A stretch of 64,000 bases of DNA from Pseudomonadota bacterium (GTDB taxonomy: Bacteria > Pseudomonadota > Gammaproteobacteria > Acidiferrobacterales > UBA6901): positions 1 to 64,000 of the forward strand of contig JAJXUF010000002.1 in assembly GCA_021783175.1 (NCBI GenBank). Reading direction: 5' to 3'. Below are positions 16,255 through 26,740 of this stretch, piece by piece. Under the pieces are notes generated by a model. That model searched no databases. It was not told the origin of the DNA and was given only the letters and a program-made list of their open reading frames with translations. Numbering within the stretch: position 1 is the stretch's first letter; each line of letters begins with the position of its first letter. A program made the position numbers and the translations under genes.

Positions 16255-16435
16255 GATCCGCCCATGCAGCGGAGCGGTTGCTGCATGTGCAGGTCTTGCG
16301 CGCGGCCGACAGCTACGGCTCTCAGCCGCTCTGATCACCGCCAATCATGACCCGGAAACACGAGACATGGTCGACTTCGACAACCGACTGGCGGCGACAG
16401 CCCGGCGCAAGGGCTTTACCGTCATCGATGGCTAA
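16255..16435 (+). pseudogene. Frameshifted relic of an unidentified gene
   Basis: Two adjacent frames each give protein-like sequence. One reads AAERLLHVQVLRAADSYGSQ and ends in TGA near 16334. The next, shifted frame reads ALITANHDPETRDMVDF and RLAATARRKGFTVIDG, ending at 16435. Joined, they look like the C-terminal part of one soluble protein broken by a frameshift, with no start region left. I cannot name the family. Confidence 0.3.
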
Positions 16436-16909
16436 CTCGCCGCCCATTGGAGTCATCACGAGCATGGCGCATGCCGCATAGGGCCACAGCGGCGGGCGGC
16501 AATCGGCTCTGCCGTGAATAACTGCTTACCTGACTGACTTCCGGGCGGCTGACCGGCCGCTCTTGGCCGGATCCATCCAGGCCGCCTTTTGCTTGCATCT
16601 CGGTCACAGCTGCCTGTCGGCCATCGCGATGGTCGACCACCGCTAACACACTCAAACCTGATGGATTGACTGAACCGCCCTGACTTTTCCGCGGGCTCCG
16701 TTGCTTCAGAGGATGGGGCCTCGGTGGCCACCTGGGTGGTGGTATGCGATTTTTTTTTCGCGTTTCCGGTAACAAAATCGGTCGCGCCAGAAAACCGGCG
16801 GCGATTACCTTTCCTGATGTTCGCCGGCGCACGCAGGGTCAGGGGCCTAGCCGGCTGAACTGCCGATTGCTATTTATCCTGAGACTTGCCGCGCCGGCCA
16901 GGGCGGATG

Positions 16910-17374
16910 CTACAAATCACAGGCAAGGATAATCGCGTCCTCGCGACCTTTACGCGCCGGATAGTAGCTGCGGCGCATGCCGATCTCATGGAAACCGAGC
17001 TTACTGTAGACGTGGTAGGCCGCCTTGTTCGACACACGCACTTCGAGCAACGCTGTCTGAGCGTGGCGGGAGCGCGCAATCTCGAGCAGATCGGAGATCA
17101 TCCCGGTGCCGTAACCTTGCCCTTGGTATCGCGGATGGATGCAGATATTCAGCAGATGGCATTCACCGGCACTGACCGACATGATGCCATGGCCGATGGG
17201 CCCATCACCGCTGCCCAAAACCTTGCAAACATAGCCGTACCGCATGCAGTCGCGGAAGATACCGAAGGTCCAGGGAAATTCATAGGCCGCGACCTCCACC
17301 TCCATGACCGCGGGCAGGTCCTCTGGCTGCATGTCGCGCAACCGCGGCTCACGCCGGAATACAACGGCACTCAT
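16910..17374 (-). CDS. rimI: Ribosomal-protein-S18-alanine N-acetyltransferase
   Basis: This 154-residue GNAT acetyltransferase transfers an acetyl group from acetyl-CoA to the N-terminal alanine of ribosomal protein S18. The acetyl-CoA binding loop is seen in ICIHPRYQGQGYGTGM (R/Q-x-x-G-x-G). The substrate-side signatures YEFPWTFGIFRDC and EVRVSNKAAYHVYSKLGFHEIGMRRSYY are those of RimI. Its ATG overlaps the TGA of the upstream uracil-DNA glycosylase gene by four bases, indicating translational coupling. Confidence 0.92.
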   Translation of the reverse strand: MSAVVFRREPRLRDMQPEDLPAVMEVEVAAYEFPWTFGIFRDCMRYGYVCKVLGSGDGPIGHGIMSVSAGECHLLNICIHPRYQGQGYGTGMISDLLEIARSRHAQTALLEVRVSNKAAYHVYSKLGFHEIGMRRSYYPARKGREDAIILACDL

Positions 17375-18141
17375 TGCGCTGCCTCGACGATCGAGCGCGC
17401 CAGACGCAGATCGTCCCAAGCCTTGCGCTTGTCGACCGGATTGCGCAGCAGGTAGGCCGGATGGTAGGTCACGACGAGAGGAATGTCGTGATAGCTCAAG
17501 CGTTGGCCGCGCAACTTGCCCAATGCCAACTCCGTTTTGAGCAGGCTGTGGGCAGCATGACGTCCAAGCGCAACCAGCAAGCGTGGCTTGATCAATTCAA
17601 TCTGGCGAAGCAGGAACGGCTCACAATGCTCCACTTCGTCTGGTTGCGGATCGCGGTTATTGGGTGGACGGCATTTCAGGACATTCGCAATGTATACCGC
17701 TTCGCGCTTGAGTCCGATGGCATGGATCATGGCGTTGAGCAGCTGACCAGCGCGACCCACGAATGGTTCGCCCTGACGGTCCTCTTCGACGCCAGGCGCC
17801 TCGCCCACAAACATCCACTGGGCATGGCGATTACCGACACCGAAAACGGTCTGGGTTCGCTCAAGATGCAAGCTGCACTGGGTACAGGCGCGAACTGCCT
17901 GCTGCAGCGCCTCCCAGTCCAATTCCCCCAATTCCACCGGGCTGGGGCTCGCTTGTGGCTTCGGGTTGATTACCGACAGCGCAGCAGATACCGCGGCGCC
18001 GGAAAGATCTTCCGGCGGAGTCGTTATCGCAGACCCGGTATCTTCCGCGCACAGCGCTACCCAGCTGGGGCGACGTTTCTCCCACAGCTCGATACCCATT
18101 GCGGACAGATACTGTCGTCGGAGATCTTCGCGCGTTGGCAT
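17371..18141 (-). CDS. Uracil-DNA glycosylase, family 4 (Fe-S type)
   Basis: This 256-residue enzyme removes uracil from DNA. Family 4 enzymes carry a [4Fe-4S] cluster; ligand cysteines are visible in ACTQCSLH, KCRPPNNRDPQPDEVEHC and around the following region. Motif 1 is GEAPGVEEDRQGEPFVGRAG and the final motif is VTYHPAYLLRN. The N-terminal 100 residues before CTQC form a variable extension common in proteobacterial members. The ATG at 18141 gives the usual beginning MPTREDLRRQYLSAMGI. The frame is open further upstream without a better start. It is coupled to rimI. Confidence 0.9.
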   Translation of the reverse strand: MPTREDLRRQYLSAMGIELWEKRRPSWVALCAEDTGSAITTPPEDLSGAAVSAALSVINPKPQASPSPVELGELDWEALQQAVRACTQCSLHLERTQTVFGVGNRHAQWMFVGEAPGVEEDRQGEPFVGRAGQLLNAMIHAIGLKREAVYIANVLKCRPPNNRDPQPDEVEHCEPFLLRQIELIKPRLLVALGRHAAHSLLKTELALGKLRGQRLSYHDIPLVVTYHPAYLLRNPVDKRKAWDDLRLARSIVEAAQ

Positions 18142-18291
18142 TGAATTAGAATAACGCCGGCCGGCCGGGAACACAAAATCAGGGAAGATGTTCCATTCAG
18201 AATCTGTCAAGAAAGGCATGGAGGCCACGCCAAACCCCGGCATGACCGATTCGACAGTAACGCAAGCCCGCGGTTGGAAACAGCCTGTTCC

Positions 18292-18325
18292 CGCACCCGG
18301 GGATCGACTGCGGCCCCGGGGTGCG
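18292..18325 (-). terminator. Hairpin downstream of leuA, possible terminator
   Basis: A G+C-rich stem (CGCACCCGGGG pairing with CCCCGGGGTGCG, one bulged base) starts about 20 bases after the leuA stop. No T-run follows, so termination would need Rho or be partial. Confidence 0.4.
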
Positions 18326-18345
18326 ACTGGCCACTCGGACGCTGC

Positions 18346-19893
18346 TTAGATCGGCGTACCGCCCTGCGGGTGAGCACGCTCCGCCGGCACCACCAGCTTG
18401 CAGAGCGCGTTAAGGTAGGCCTTGGCGGAGGCAATGACAATGTCAGTGTCCGCGCCGTGACCGTTGACGATGCGGCCCGCCTTTTCCAGCCGCACTGTCA
18501 CTTCGCCCTGCGAATCCGTCCCGCTGGTAATGTTGTTGACCGAGTAGAGCAGCAATTGCGTACCACTGTGCACAACCTCCTCGATGGCCTTGAATGAGGC
18601 GTCAACCGGACCGCCACCTTCAGCGCCGGCCGATTGCTGCACTCCGTCCACCGCGACGGTGATGCTGGCATGCGGCTTGGTGCCAGTTTCCGAACATACT
18701 TTCAGTTTCACCAGCCTAAACTGCTCGTCGACGCCCTCGAGACCCTCTTCCGTAACCAAGGCCTGGATATCTTCGTCGAAAATCTCGTGCTTCTTGTCTG
18801 CTAATTCCTTGAAACGCTCGAACGCTGAATTGAATTCGGCATCCACCTTGAACTCGATGCCGAGCTCCTTGAGCCGCGCACGAAATGCATTGCGTCCGGA
18901 ATGCTTACCCAGAACCATCCGGTTGGCTACCCAGCCCACATCCTCGGCACGCATAATTTCATACGTCTCACGCATCTTGATAACCCCATCCTGATGGATG
19001 CCGGACTCGTGCGCGAAAGCGTTGGCGCCGACAATTGCCTTATTGGGTTGCACGGCAAATCCGGTGATATTCGCGACCAGACGGCTGGCCGCAACGATCT
19101 GCGTGGTGTCGATCTGCGTATCACAGGGAAAGAGATCGCGTCGCGTGCGCACCGCCATCACAATCTCTTCCAGTGCCGCATTGCCGGCACGTTCGCCGAG
19201 ACCATTGATGGTGCATTCCACCTGCCGCGCGCCGTTGAGCACGGCGGAAAGCGAATTGGCCACCGCCAAACCAAGGTCGTTGTGGCAGTGCACGGAAAAC
19301 ACCGCCTTGTCCGAATTGGGTACGCGTTCGCGCAGCGTCTTGATCAAGTTACCGAACTGGTTGGGGAGGTTGTACCCGACGGTATCCGGAATATTGACGG
19401 TGCGCGCCCCGGCGGCGATGACCGCCTCAAGCACGCGGCAGAGAAAATCCGTTTCCGACCGGCCCGCATCCTCGGGGGAAAACTCCACGTCATCGGTGAA
19501 ACGGCGCGCGTACTTGACCGCATTTACCGCCTGCTCCAGCACCTGATCTGGCGTAAGGCGCAATTTCTCGCGCATGTGAATCGGCGAGGTCGCGATAAAG
19601 GTATGAATTCGTCCCGATTTTGCCGGCTTGATTGCTTCGGCGGCGCGATCGATGTCCTTGTTGATCGCGCGCGCCAGTGCGCACACGGTGCTATCGCTGA
19701 TTTCCTGGGCAACGGCTTTTACGGCCTCGAAATCGCCAGGGCTCGCGATGGGAAAACCCGCCTCGATGATGTTGACGCGCATGCGCTCGAGATTCTTGGC
19801 AATGCGCACCTTCTCATCGCGCGTCATGGAAGCCCCGGGGCTCTGCTCGCCATCGCGCAATGTGGTGTCGAATATGATCAGTTGGTCACTCAT
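18346..19893 (-). CDS. leuA: 2-isopropylmalate synthase
   Basis: This 515-residue enzyme condenses acetyl-CoA with 2-oxoisovalerate in the first committed step of leucine synthesis. The HMGL-like TIM-barrel begins [16 protein letters not shown] and contains [12 protein letters not shown] and [14 protein letters not shown]. The C-terminal LeuA allosteric domain (about residues 380-515) is present, so feedback inhibition by leucine is expected. The ATG at 19893 opens [11 protein letters not shown]; a Met eight codons earlier is the alternative. It ends the ilvB-ilvN-ilvC-psd-pssA-leuA gene run but has its own promoter and leader. Confidence 0.96.
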   Translation of the reverse strand: MSDQLIIFDTTLRDGEQSPGASMTRDEKVRIAKNLERMRVNIIEAGFPIASPGDFEAVKAVAQEISDSTVCALARAINKDIDRAAEAIKPAKSGRIHTFIATSPIHMREKLRLTPDQVLEQAVNAVKYARRFTDDVEFSPEDAGRSETDFLCRVLEAVIAAGARTVNIPDTVGYNLPNQFGNLIKTLRERVPNSDKAVFSVHCHNDLGLAVANSLSAVLNGARQVECTINGLGERAGNAALEEIVMAVRTRRDLFPCDTQIDTTQIVAASRLVANITGFAVQPNKAIVGANAFAHESGIHQDGVIKMRETYEIMRAEDVGWVANRMVLGKHSGRNAFRARLKELGIEFKVDAEFNSAFERFKELADKKHEIFDEDIQALVTEEGLEGVDEQFRLVKLKVCSETGTKPHASITVAVDGVQQSAGAEGGGPVDASFKAIEEVVHSGTQLLLYSVNNITSGTDSQGEVTVRLEKAGRIVNGHGADTDIVIASAKAYLNALCKLVVPAERAHPQGGTPI

Positions 19894-19961
19894 CCTGCAC
19901 TCTCTTTGCAGATGCACCTAAATGCCCTGCAGACGTTTATGGTTCAATGGATTGTTTGTCG

Positions 19962-19988
19962 CGTGTTTTAGTCCTCGCCAGGAACACG
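19962..19988 (-). other. Hairpin in leuA leader, possible attenuation structure
   Basis: CGTGTT-CCT-ggcg-AGG-acta-AACACG (minus strand) can fold into a two-part stem ten bases after the leader peptide stop codon. No T-run follows, so it is not a classical intrinsic terminator. It may be an alternative structure or unrelated. Confidence 0.25.
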
Positions 19989-19997
19989 TCGGGAGTT

Positions 19998-20117
19998 TTA
20001 TGCGCTTGCGCGCAGCAGTCGCAGGGACAGCAGGAGGGCATCCGGGCGGACGCAGGTTTGACTGCGGGCAACAGCCGCAGAAACAGGCATTTCGGAACTG
20101 GTGATACGCGCGAACAT
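19998..20117 (-). CDS. Putative leucine-rich leader peptide of leuA
   Basis: A 39-codon frame upstream of leuA ends in PDALLLSLRLLRASA followed by TAA: six leucines in nine codons (CTC CTG CTG TCC CTG CGA CTG CTG) just before the stop. That is the signature of an attenuation leader that senses charged leucyl-tRNA. The predicted promoter places the transcript start right at the ATG at 20117, implying a leaderless start. A second Met at codon 10 would give a 30-residue peptide. The distance to leuA is 104 bases. The overlap of pssA's end with the -35 element leaves little room for other roles. Confidence 0.5.
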   Translation of the reverse strand: MFARITSSEMPVSAAVARSQTCVRPDALLLSLRLLRASA

Positions 20118-20124
20118 GATAATA

Positions 20125-20152
20125 ACTATAAACCAGTCAGGCGCAATTTCAA
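20125..20152 (-). promoter_or_regulatory. Candidate sigma-70 promoter for leuA leader
   Basis: TTGAAA (20152-20147) and TATAGT (20130-20125) are separated by 16 bases on the minus strand, each matching consensus at five of six positions. The -35 overlaps the last codon of pssA, so leuA can be transcribed independently of the upstream genes. Confidence 0.5.
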
Positions 20153-20895
20153 AGCCTTGGCCGGCGGAGCTCTCCACGGCTCATGCGACGGTAAAAACGA
20201 TAGCCTGCGAACAGAGGTCCAGAGGCCGAATAGAAAAGGAAAATGATAAACAACACCTGCGGCGGATCAAGCGAAATGAGAACAAAGATGAGGACTACCG
20301 CGAGCACTGCGACAAATGATACCCGTCCCTTGAGGTCCAGATACTTGAAACTGAAATAGCGGATATTGCTGACCATGGCGCCCGCGGCAAACACGGTAAA
20401 ACCGAGCGCCAGAAGACTCATCTCCTTGCCCGGCACGCCGTAACTGTGAAAGACCCAGACCAGGCCGGCCACCAGCGCCGCTGCCGAGGGGCTCGGCAGG
20501 CCTTGGAAATGATGGCTGTCACTCTGGCCGAGTTGGGTATTGAATCGGGCGAGACGCAGCGCCGCCGCGGCCGCATACATGAAGGCCGCCAGCCAGCCAA
20601 GCTTGCCCAGGCCGGACAGCGCCCACTCGTAGATCACCAGTGCCGGCGCCAGTCCAAATGAGACCATATCCGACAGGCTGTCATATTCGGCCCCGAAGTC
20701 GCTCTCGGTATGCGTCCAACGCGCGACCCTGCCATCCAGCCCGTCCATGATCATGGCAATGAAGATTGCCACCGGCGCATGCTCGAAACGGCCATTCATG
20801 GCCTGCACAATGGCGTAGAATCCGGCAAACAGACTGGCCGTGGTAAACAGATTGGGCAGGATGTATATGCCCTTGCGCTCGTGCTTCTGGATCAC
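20149..20895 (-). CDS. pssA: CDP-diacylglycerol--serine O-phosphatidyltransferase
   Basis: This 248-residue membrane enzyme makes phosphatidylserine from CDP-diacylglycerol and serine. The CDP-alcohol phosphatidyltransferase motif (D-G-x2-A-R ... G-x3-D-x3-D) is complete: DGLDGRVAR followed by FGAEYDSLSD. About seven to eight hydrophobic segments are visible. The start is a GTG with GGAGAAG upstream; the N-terminus RKGIYILPNLFTTASLFAGF is typical. It lies 75 bases downstream of psd, the next enzyme in the same pathway. Confidence 0.94.
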   Translation of the reverse strand: MIQKHERKGIYILPNLFTTASLFAGFYAIVQAMNGRFEHAPVAIFIAMIMDGLDGRVARWTHTESDFGAEYDSLSDMVSFGLAPALVIYEWALSGLGKLGWLAAFMYAAAAALRLARFNTQLGQSDSHHFQGLPSPSAAALVAGLVWVFHSYGVPGKEMSLLALGFTVFAAGAMVSNIRYFSFKYLDLKGRVSFVAVLAVVLIFVLISLDPPQVLFIIFLFYSASGPLFAGYRFYRRMSRGELRRPRL

Positions 20896-20970
20896 TTCGC
20901 TTCTCCGCGCTCCGATTTCCTCATATTGAGAAAATTTAGCATATAAAACTGCCCGGTATTGTGACAGCGC

Positions 20971-21621
20971 TTAGAACATGAGGAAGGCAAGGATGTCCCG
21001 GCCGCCGGCGACTTTGTCGCCCAGACCAACCTGGACTTCGCAGCGCGTGGGCAAATAGACGTCGACGCGCGATCCGAAACGGATAAATCCGTAGCGCTCC
21101 CCGCGTCTGACACTCGCACCTTCCTGGACATAGCACAGGATACGCCGCGCAATCAGTCCGGCAACCTGGACGACTACAACATCACCACCTTCCTCGGTGC
21201 GAATCCAGAGTGCGTTGCGCTCGTTATCGCGCGATGCCTTTTCGAGGGCCGCATTGACGAAACTGCCCGGATGATACCAGCGCTGCCTGACCACGCCGGA
21301 AACCGGTATGCGGTTGGCGTGCACATTGAAGACATTCATGAAGATGCTTACCCGCCGCGCGGGACGGTCGAGGTACGGGTCACGCACCTCGTCTACAGCG
21401 ATCACGCGTCCGTCCGCAGGGCAAACCACAGCGAGTGGTACTTCCGGAATGCGCCGCGGCGGATCGCGGAAAAACTGAATAACGAAAAGGCTGACAATCC
21501 AAAGCGGCAGCGCCCAAATCCAGCCGGCCAGCAACTGCACCACGCCGGCGGCAACGACCGCAATGGTGATATGCACCCAACCTTCACGTGCCAGGAGGGG
21601 ATGGCGCTTCATTTCGGTCAC
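20971..21621 (-). CDS. psd: Phosphatidylserine decarboxylase, short prokaryotic type
   Basis: This 216-residue enzyme converts phosphatidylserine to phosphatidylethanolamine. The self-cleavage site that forms the pyruvoyl group is [14 protein letters not shown] (cut between G and S). An N-terminal pair of membrane helices (about residues 17-50) is followed by [12 protein letters not shown] and [15 protein letters not shown]. This is the roughly 215-residue 'type 2' form rather than the longer E. coli form. The GTG at 21621 is used; an ATG three codons later is equally possible. pssA and ilvC are immediate neighbours. Confidence 0.93.
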   Translation of the reverse strand: MTEMKRHPLLAREGWVHITIAVVAAGVVQLLAGWIWALPLWIVSLFVIQFFRDPPRRIPEVPLAVVCPADGRVIAVDEVRDPYLDRPARRVSIFMNVFNVHANRIPVSGVVRQRWYHPGSFVNAALEKASRDNERNALWIRTEEGGDVVVVQVAGLIARRILCYVQEGASVRRGERYGFIRFGSRVDVYLPTRCEVQVGLGDKVAGGRDILAFLMF

Positions 21622-21658
21622 GGGATGCGCCTACCCGGGACGACCTGATCGACGTGCC

Positions 21659-22690
<1,032 letters not shown>

Positions 22691-22798
22691 TTAAGCTTGC
22701 GATTCTTTCAGCATCCGGCGAGCCCGACGCCGCGCCGCGCGATTCATCACGTTCTTCAAGGACAATAGGTCGTCCCGCTGCGGTCTGCGCCGGCCACT

Positions 22799-23290
22799 TT
22801 AGACATGCAGTCCCTTTTCGCCCCGAGCGATGGCGGAAGGCCCCGACCGGACAACCTCGATTATACCGGCTTTTCCCAATGCCTGGATGAATGCATCAAG
22901 CTTGTCTCCGGTCCCGGTGAGCTCGATGGTATAGGCACTTTCCGTAACATCGATGATGCGGCCGCGGAAGATGTCTGACAAACGTTTCAATTCTTCGCGT
23001 GCCCCGTCGCTCGCCTTGACCTTTATCAGCAGCATCTCACGTTCGATATGCGCCCCTTCTGTCAGGTCGATCAGTTTCACCACGTCAACCAGCTTGTTCA
23101 GCTGCTTGGTGATCTGCTCGATGATTTCATCGGAACCGCGCGTGACCAGAGTCATGCGCGACAGCGTCGGATCCTCGGTCGCAGCAACGGTGAGCGATTC
23201 GATATTGTAGCCGCGCGCGGAAAAAAGCCCTGCCACGCGCGACAGAGCGCCGGACTCGTTCTCCAGCAGTATCGATATGATGTGGCGCAT
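22799..23290 (-). CDS. ilvN: Acetolactate synthase small (regulatory) subunit
   Basis: This 163-residue regulatory subunit gives valine sensitivity to IlvB. It has an N-terminal ACT domain (HIISILLENESGALSRVAGLFSARGYNIESL) and a C-terminal ALS_ss_C domain. The start codon overlaps the ilvB stop, indicating translational coupling and balanced subunit synthesis. Confidence 0.96.
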   Translation of the reverse strand: MRHIISILLENESGALSRVAGLFSARGYNIESLTVAATEDPTLSRMTLVTRGSDEIIEQITKQLNKLVDVVKLIDLTEGAHIEREMLLIKVKASDGAREELKRLSDIFRGRIIDVTESAYTIELTGTGDKLDAFIQALGKAGIIEVVRSGPSAIARGEKGLHV

Positions 23291-25023
23291 CAGGCCAGCT
23301 CCCGCTCGGCGCTGGCGCCGGTATTGCAGGGAGAAAGGTGCATCTCATGCTGACCCTTGCCTGTCGCGATCATTGGGTACACGTTTTCCGACTGATCGGT
23401 GATGAAATCCATGAACACCAGCCGGTCCTTGAGCTTGAAGGCCTCCTTGAGCGCACCTTCAACGTCGGAAGGGTTTTCGACGTGCATACCTACGTGACCG
23501 TAGCTTTCTGCCAGCTTGATGAAGTCCGGCAGGGCATCCATGTACGAATGCGAGTAGCGGCGATCATAGAAAAACTCCTGCCACTGGCGCACCATGCCCA
23601 TATAGCGGTTATTCAGGTTAACCACCTTGATCGGCAAGCTGTACTGCTTGCAGGTCGAAAGCTCCTGAATGCACATCTGGATGCTGGCTTCTCCCGTGAC
23701 ACACGCGACGGTCGCCTTCGGATGCGCGAACTGCACACCCATTGCCGCAGGCAGACCGAAACCCATGGTGCCGAGCCCGCCGGAATTGATCCAGCGTCGC
23801 GGTTTGTCGAACTTATAGAACTGCGCCGCCCACATCTGATGCTGCCCCACGTCCGAGGTGACGAAAGCATCCCCCTTGGTGAGGGCATAGAGCTTTTCCA
23901 GCACGAACTGCGGTTTGATTACCTTGTCGCTGTACTGGTACTTGAGACACTCCAGACCGCGCCATTCGTTGATTTGCTTCCACCAGGCGTCGAGCGCTGC
24001 CTTTTCCGGTTTCTGCTTGCTTTCCTTGACCAGCTTGATCATGTCCTTGAGGACAGCATCCACCGAGCCTACGATCGGGATCTCCACCGGCACGTTCTTC
24101 GAGATAGAAGACGGATCGATATCGACGTGAATGATACGTGCATGCGGGCAAAACTTGTTCAGGTCACCGGTGACACGATCATCAAAGCGCGCGCCTATGG
24201 CGATGAGTACATCGCATTCGTGCATCGCCATGTTGGCTTCGTAGGTGCCATGCATCCCGAGCATGCCGACAAAAAGCGGATCAGTCGCTGGAAACGCGCC
24301 AAGCCCCATGAGGGTGTTAGTGCATGGATAGCCCAGCATGCGCACCAGTTCGGTCAGCTGCTTGGAGCTTTCTCCCAGGATCACTCCACCACCGGTATAG
24401 AACATCGGGCGCCTGGCCTGAAGCATCAGGTCAACGGCCTTGCGGATCTGTCCGGGATGACCATTGGTAACCGGCGAGTACGACCGCATGGCGATGGTCT
24501 TGGGATAGTGGTACTCGGTCCTGTGTGCCGTAATGTCCTTCGGAATGTCCACTACCACCGGCCCGGGACGTCCGGTCGTGGCGACATAGAAAGCCTTCTT
24601 GATGACGGTGGCCAGGTCCTTGACGTCCTTGACCAGGAAATTGTGTTTTACGCAGGGGCGGGTGATGCCGACGGCATCTACCTCCTGGAAGGCATCATTG
24701 CCGATCAGGTTCGTGGCAACCTGGCCGCTGAAAACCACCAGCGGAATGGAGTCCATGTAGGCGGTGGCAATACCGGTAACCGTATTAGTGACCCCGGGGC
24801 CGGAAGTCACCAGAACCACGCCCGGCTTGCCGCTCGAACGCGCATAGCCGTCGGCGGCATGGGCAGCGCCCTGCTCGTGCCGAACTAGAATATGCTTGAC
24901 TGCCTCCTGCTTGTAGAGTGCATCGTAGATGTGCAGCGATGCCCCTCCGGGATAGCCGAATACATACTCGACCCCCTCGTCCCGCAGGCAGCGGACAAAG
25001 ATCTCTGCACCCGTCAATTCCAC
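23290..25023 (-). CDS. ilvB: Acetolactate synthase large (catalytic) subunit
   Basis: This 577-residue thiamine-diphosphate enzyme makes acetolactate and acetohydroxybutyrate from pyruvate. The N-terminal domain has FGYPGGASLHIYDAL and HEQGAAHAADGYARSSGKPG. The TPP/metal motif region reads VTGEASIQM ... NLNNRYMGMVRQWQ, a GEA variant of the usual GDG. The GTG at 25023 (first residues ELTGAEIFVRCL) is chosen because AGAGGG lies seven bases upstream; a start 14 codons earlier would add an atypical extension. cysS lies upstream on the same strand. Confidence 0.95.
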   Translation of the reverse strand: MELTGAEIFVRCLRDEGVEYVFGYPGGASLHIYDALYKQEAVKHILVRHEQGAAHAADGYARSSGKPGVVLVTSGPGVTNTVTGIATAYMDSIPLVVFSGQVATNLIGNDAFQEVDAVGITRPCVKHNFLVKDVKDLATVIKKAFYVATTGRPGPVVVDIPKDITAHRTEYHYPKTIAMRSYSPVTNGHPGQIRKAVDLMLQARRPMFYTGGGVILGESSKQLTELVRMLGYPCTNTLMGLGAFPATDPLFVGMLGMHGTYEANMAMHECDVLIAIGARFDDRVTGDLNKFCPHARIIHVDIDPSSISKNVPVEIPIVGSVDAVLKDMIKLVKESKQKPEKAALDAWWKQINEWRGLECLKYQYSDKVIKPQFVLEKLYALTKGDAFVTSDVGQHQMWAAQFYKFDKPRRWINSGGLGTMGFGLPAAMGVQFAHPKATVACVTGEASIQMCIQELSTCKQYSLPIKVVNLNNRYMGMVRQWQEFFYDRRYSHSYMDALPDFIKLAESYGHVGMHVENPSDVEGALKEAFKLKDRLVFMDFITDQSENVYPMIATGKGQHEMHLSPCNTGASAERELA

Positions 25024-25211
25024 AAAACGCCCTCTGAGCGCCCACAGCGCCCGAAAAAAGGGCACTATACCGGCTTTTTAGTGTAAATATGAGAAATTAC
25101 TTATAAGTGCACGTACGGTCAAGCCCGCTGGAGGCGGAATCGGACAAATTTAGCGCGGGTTATCGGGCAACGAAATGGCAGATCAATTTTAGGGAGATCG
25201 GCGTAGTCAAC

Positions 25212-26612
25212 TCAGGCCCGGCGCCAGGTGGTAGCACTGCCACTGTCTTCCAGGATGATTCCCTGCTGTTTGAGTTCGTCGCGAATCCGGTCTGCCTCGG
25301 ACCAGTTCTTGGATTTGCGCGCCGCCAGGCGCTGGCCGATCAGCTGTTCGATCGCGCCATCTGACAGCCCGCCCGCGGCGCCGCCCTGCAGAAATCGCTG
25401 CGAATCGCGCTGTAACAGGCCAAGGATACCGCCAAGCCGGCGCAGAAGCGCGGCCAGATTCACCGCCTTGACGGGTTCCGCTGCCTGCAAGCGATTAATC
25501 TCGCGCGCTAACTCGAAAAGCGCGGCGACAGCAACCGGGGTGTTAAAGTCGTCGTCCATGGCAGCAAAGAACTGCTGGGCGTAGGTATGCGATTCGTCTA
25601 CACCTGCGTGGATTGACCCATCCTGATGCGGCGGAAAATCTTTGAGCGCCACATACAGCCGAGTGAGCGCCGCCTTGGCGTTTTCCAGCGATTCGTTCGT
25701 GTAATTGAGCGGGCTGTGATAGTGGCTCGACAAAATAAAGTAACGCACTACCTCGGCATCGTAGTCCTTCATTACCTCGCGCAGAGTGAAGAAATTACCG
25801 AGCGACTTGGACATCTTCTCATCATCCACGCGCACAAAACCATTGTGCATCCAGACGTTGACAAATTTTTCGCCGGTGGCCGCCTCGCTTTGGGCAATTT
25901 CATTTTCATGATGCGGAAACTGCAGATCAAGGCCGCCGCCATGAATGTCGAAATGATGCCCGAGACAGCTGGTCGACATAGCGGAGCATTCGATGTGCCA
26001 GCCAGGCCGCCCCGGACCCCAGGGCGAATCCCAACTGGGTTCGGCCGGCTTGGCTGCCTTCCACAGCACGAAATCCAAAGGATCGTCCTTGGCCTCATCT
26101 GCCTCGATACGCGCACCGACGCGCAGATCCTCGAGCGACTTGCCGGACAGCTGGCCATAGTCGGCAAAACGGCGTACGCGGTAGTAGACATCCTTATTCG
26201 CCGCCGCATAGGCAAAACCGCGATCGATCAGCGTCTGAATCATGGAGATGATCTGCGGCATGTAGACAGTCGCCCGCGGCTCGGCGTTGGGAGGCTCGAC
26301 ACCGAGAGCGCCGGCGTCTTCGTGCATCGCCTGGATAAAGCGCTCAGTCAGCGCCCCGATGGTCTCGGCGTTTTCCTGTGCGCGGCGGATGATTTTGTCG
26401 TCAATGTCCGTGACATTGCGCACATAAGTTACCTCAAAGCCGCTCGCCCGGAGGTAGCGCGCCACGATGTCGAATACCACCAGTACCCGCCCATGACCCA
26501 GATGACAGTAGTCATAGACCGTCATGCCGCAGACGTACATGCGCACTTTGCCGGGTGTTATCGGGTGGAATGGTTCTTTTTTCTTGGTCAGGCTGTTATA
26601 GATCTGCAGCAT
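25212..26612 (-). CDS. cysS: Cysteinyl-tRNA synthetase
   Basis: This 466-residue class I aminoacyl-tRNA synthetase charges tRNA-Cys. The zinc and HIGH regions are [17 protein letters not shown] and the KMSKS motif is present as [10 protein letters not shown]. The stretches [14 protein letters not shown] and WHIECSAMS are typical. Full length, with a normal start ([15 protein letters not shown]). ilvB follows 188 bases downstream. Confidence 0.97.
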   Translation of the reverse strand: MLQIYNSLTKKKEPFHPITPGKVRMYVCGMTVYDYCHLGHGRVLVVFDIVARYLRASGFEVTYVRNVTDIDDKIIRRAQENAETIGALTERFIQAMHEDAGALGVEPPNAEPRATVYMPQIISMIQTLIDRGFAYAAANKDVYYRVRRFADYGQLSGKSLEDLRVGARIEADEAKDDPLDFVLWKAAKPAEPSWDSPWGPGRPGWHIECSAMSTSCLGHHFDIHGGGLDLQFPHHENEIAQSEAATGEKFVNVWMHNGFVRVDDEKMSKSLGNFFTLREVMKDYDAEVVRYFILSSHYHSPLNYTNESLENAKAALTRLYVALKDFPPHQDGSIHAGVDESHTYAQQFFAAMDDDFNTPVAVAALFELAREINRLQAAEPVKAVNLAALLRRLGGILGLLQRDSQRFLQGGAAGGLSDGAIEQLIGQRLAARKSKNWSEADRIRDELKQQGIILEDSGSATTWRRA

Positions 26613-26740
26613 ATTTTGTGTCTTTATTTATGGCGATACGGTGTGCACCCTTTGCGCGCGCCCGACCCGGAGGTCCCGATAGAAAGCGGTTAAGGACGTA
26701 TATTTATGCACTTGTGTCTACGGTGTTCGCGCGTGGCGCG

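Larger units (their letters stand above)
15933..16909. other. About 1 kb without an intact gene, contains suf promoter and relic coding sequence
   Basis: The left part (15933-16064) is the sufB leader and promoter. A broken open frame lies around 16255-16435. The remainder has only short frames with no ribosome-binding sites or recognisable products, plus a T9 run near 16749. It looks like decayed DNA between two housekeeping gene groups. Confidence 0.6.

Noticed and set aside
18901..19971. A 356-residue open frame on the plus strand
   Set aside because: It is a shadow antisense to leuA, which is certain from its family motifs.
23338..24888. A 516-residue open frame on the plus strand
   Set aside because: It lies entirely antisense to ilvB, has no recognisable domains, and its composition (His, Arg, Asp rich) is typical of the shadow of a G+C-rich gene.
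25024..25211. A possible ilvB leader peptide or attenuator
   Set aside because: I looked for a frame rich in Leu/Val/Ile codons followed by a hairpin and T-run and found none.
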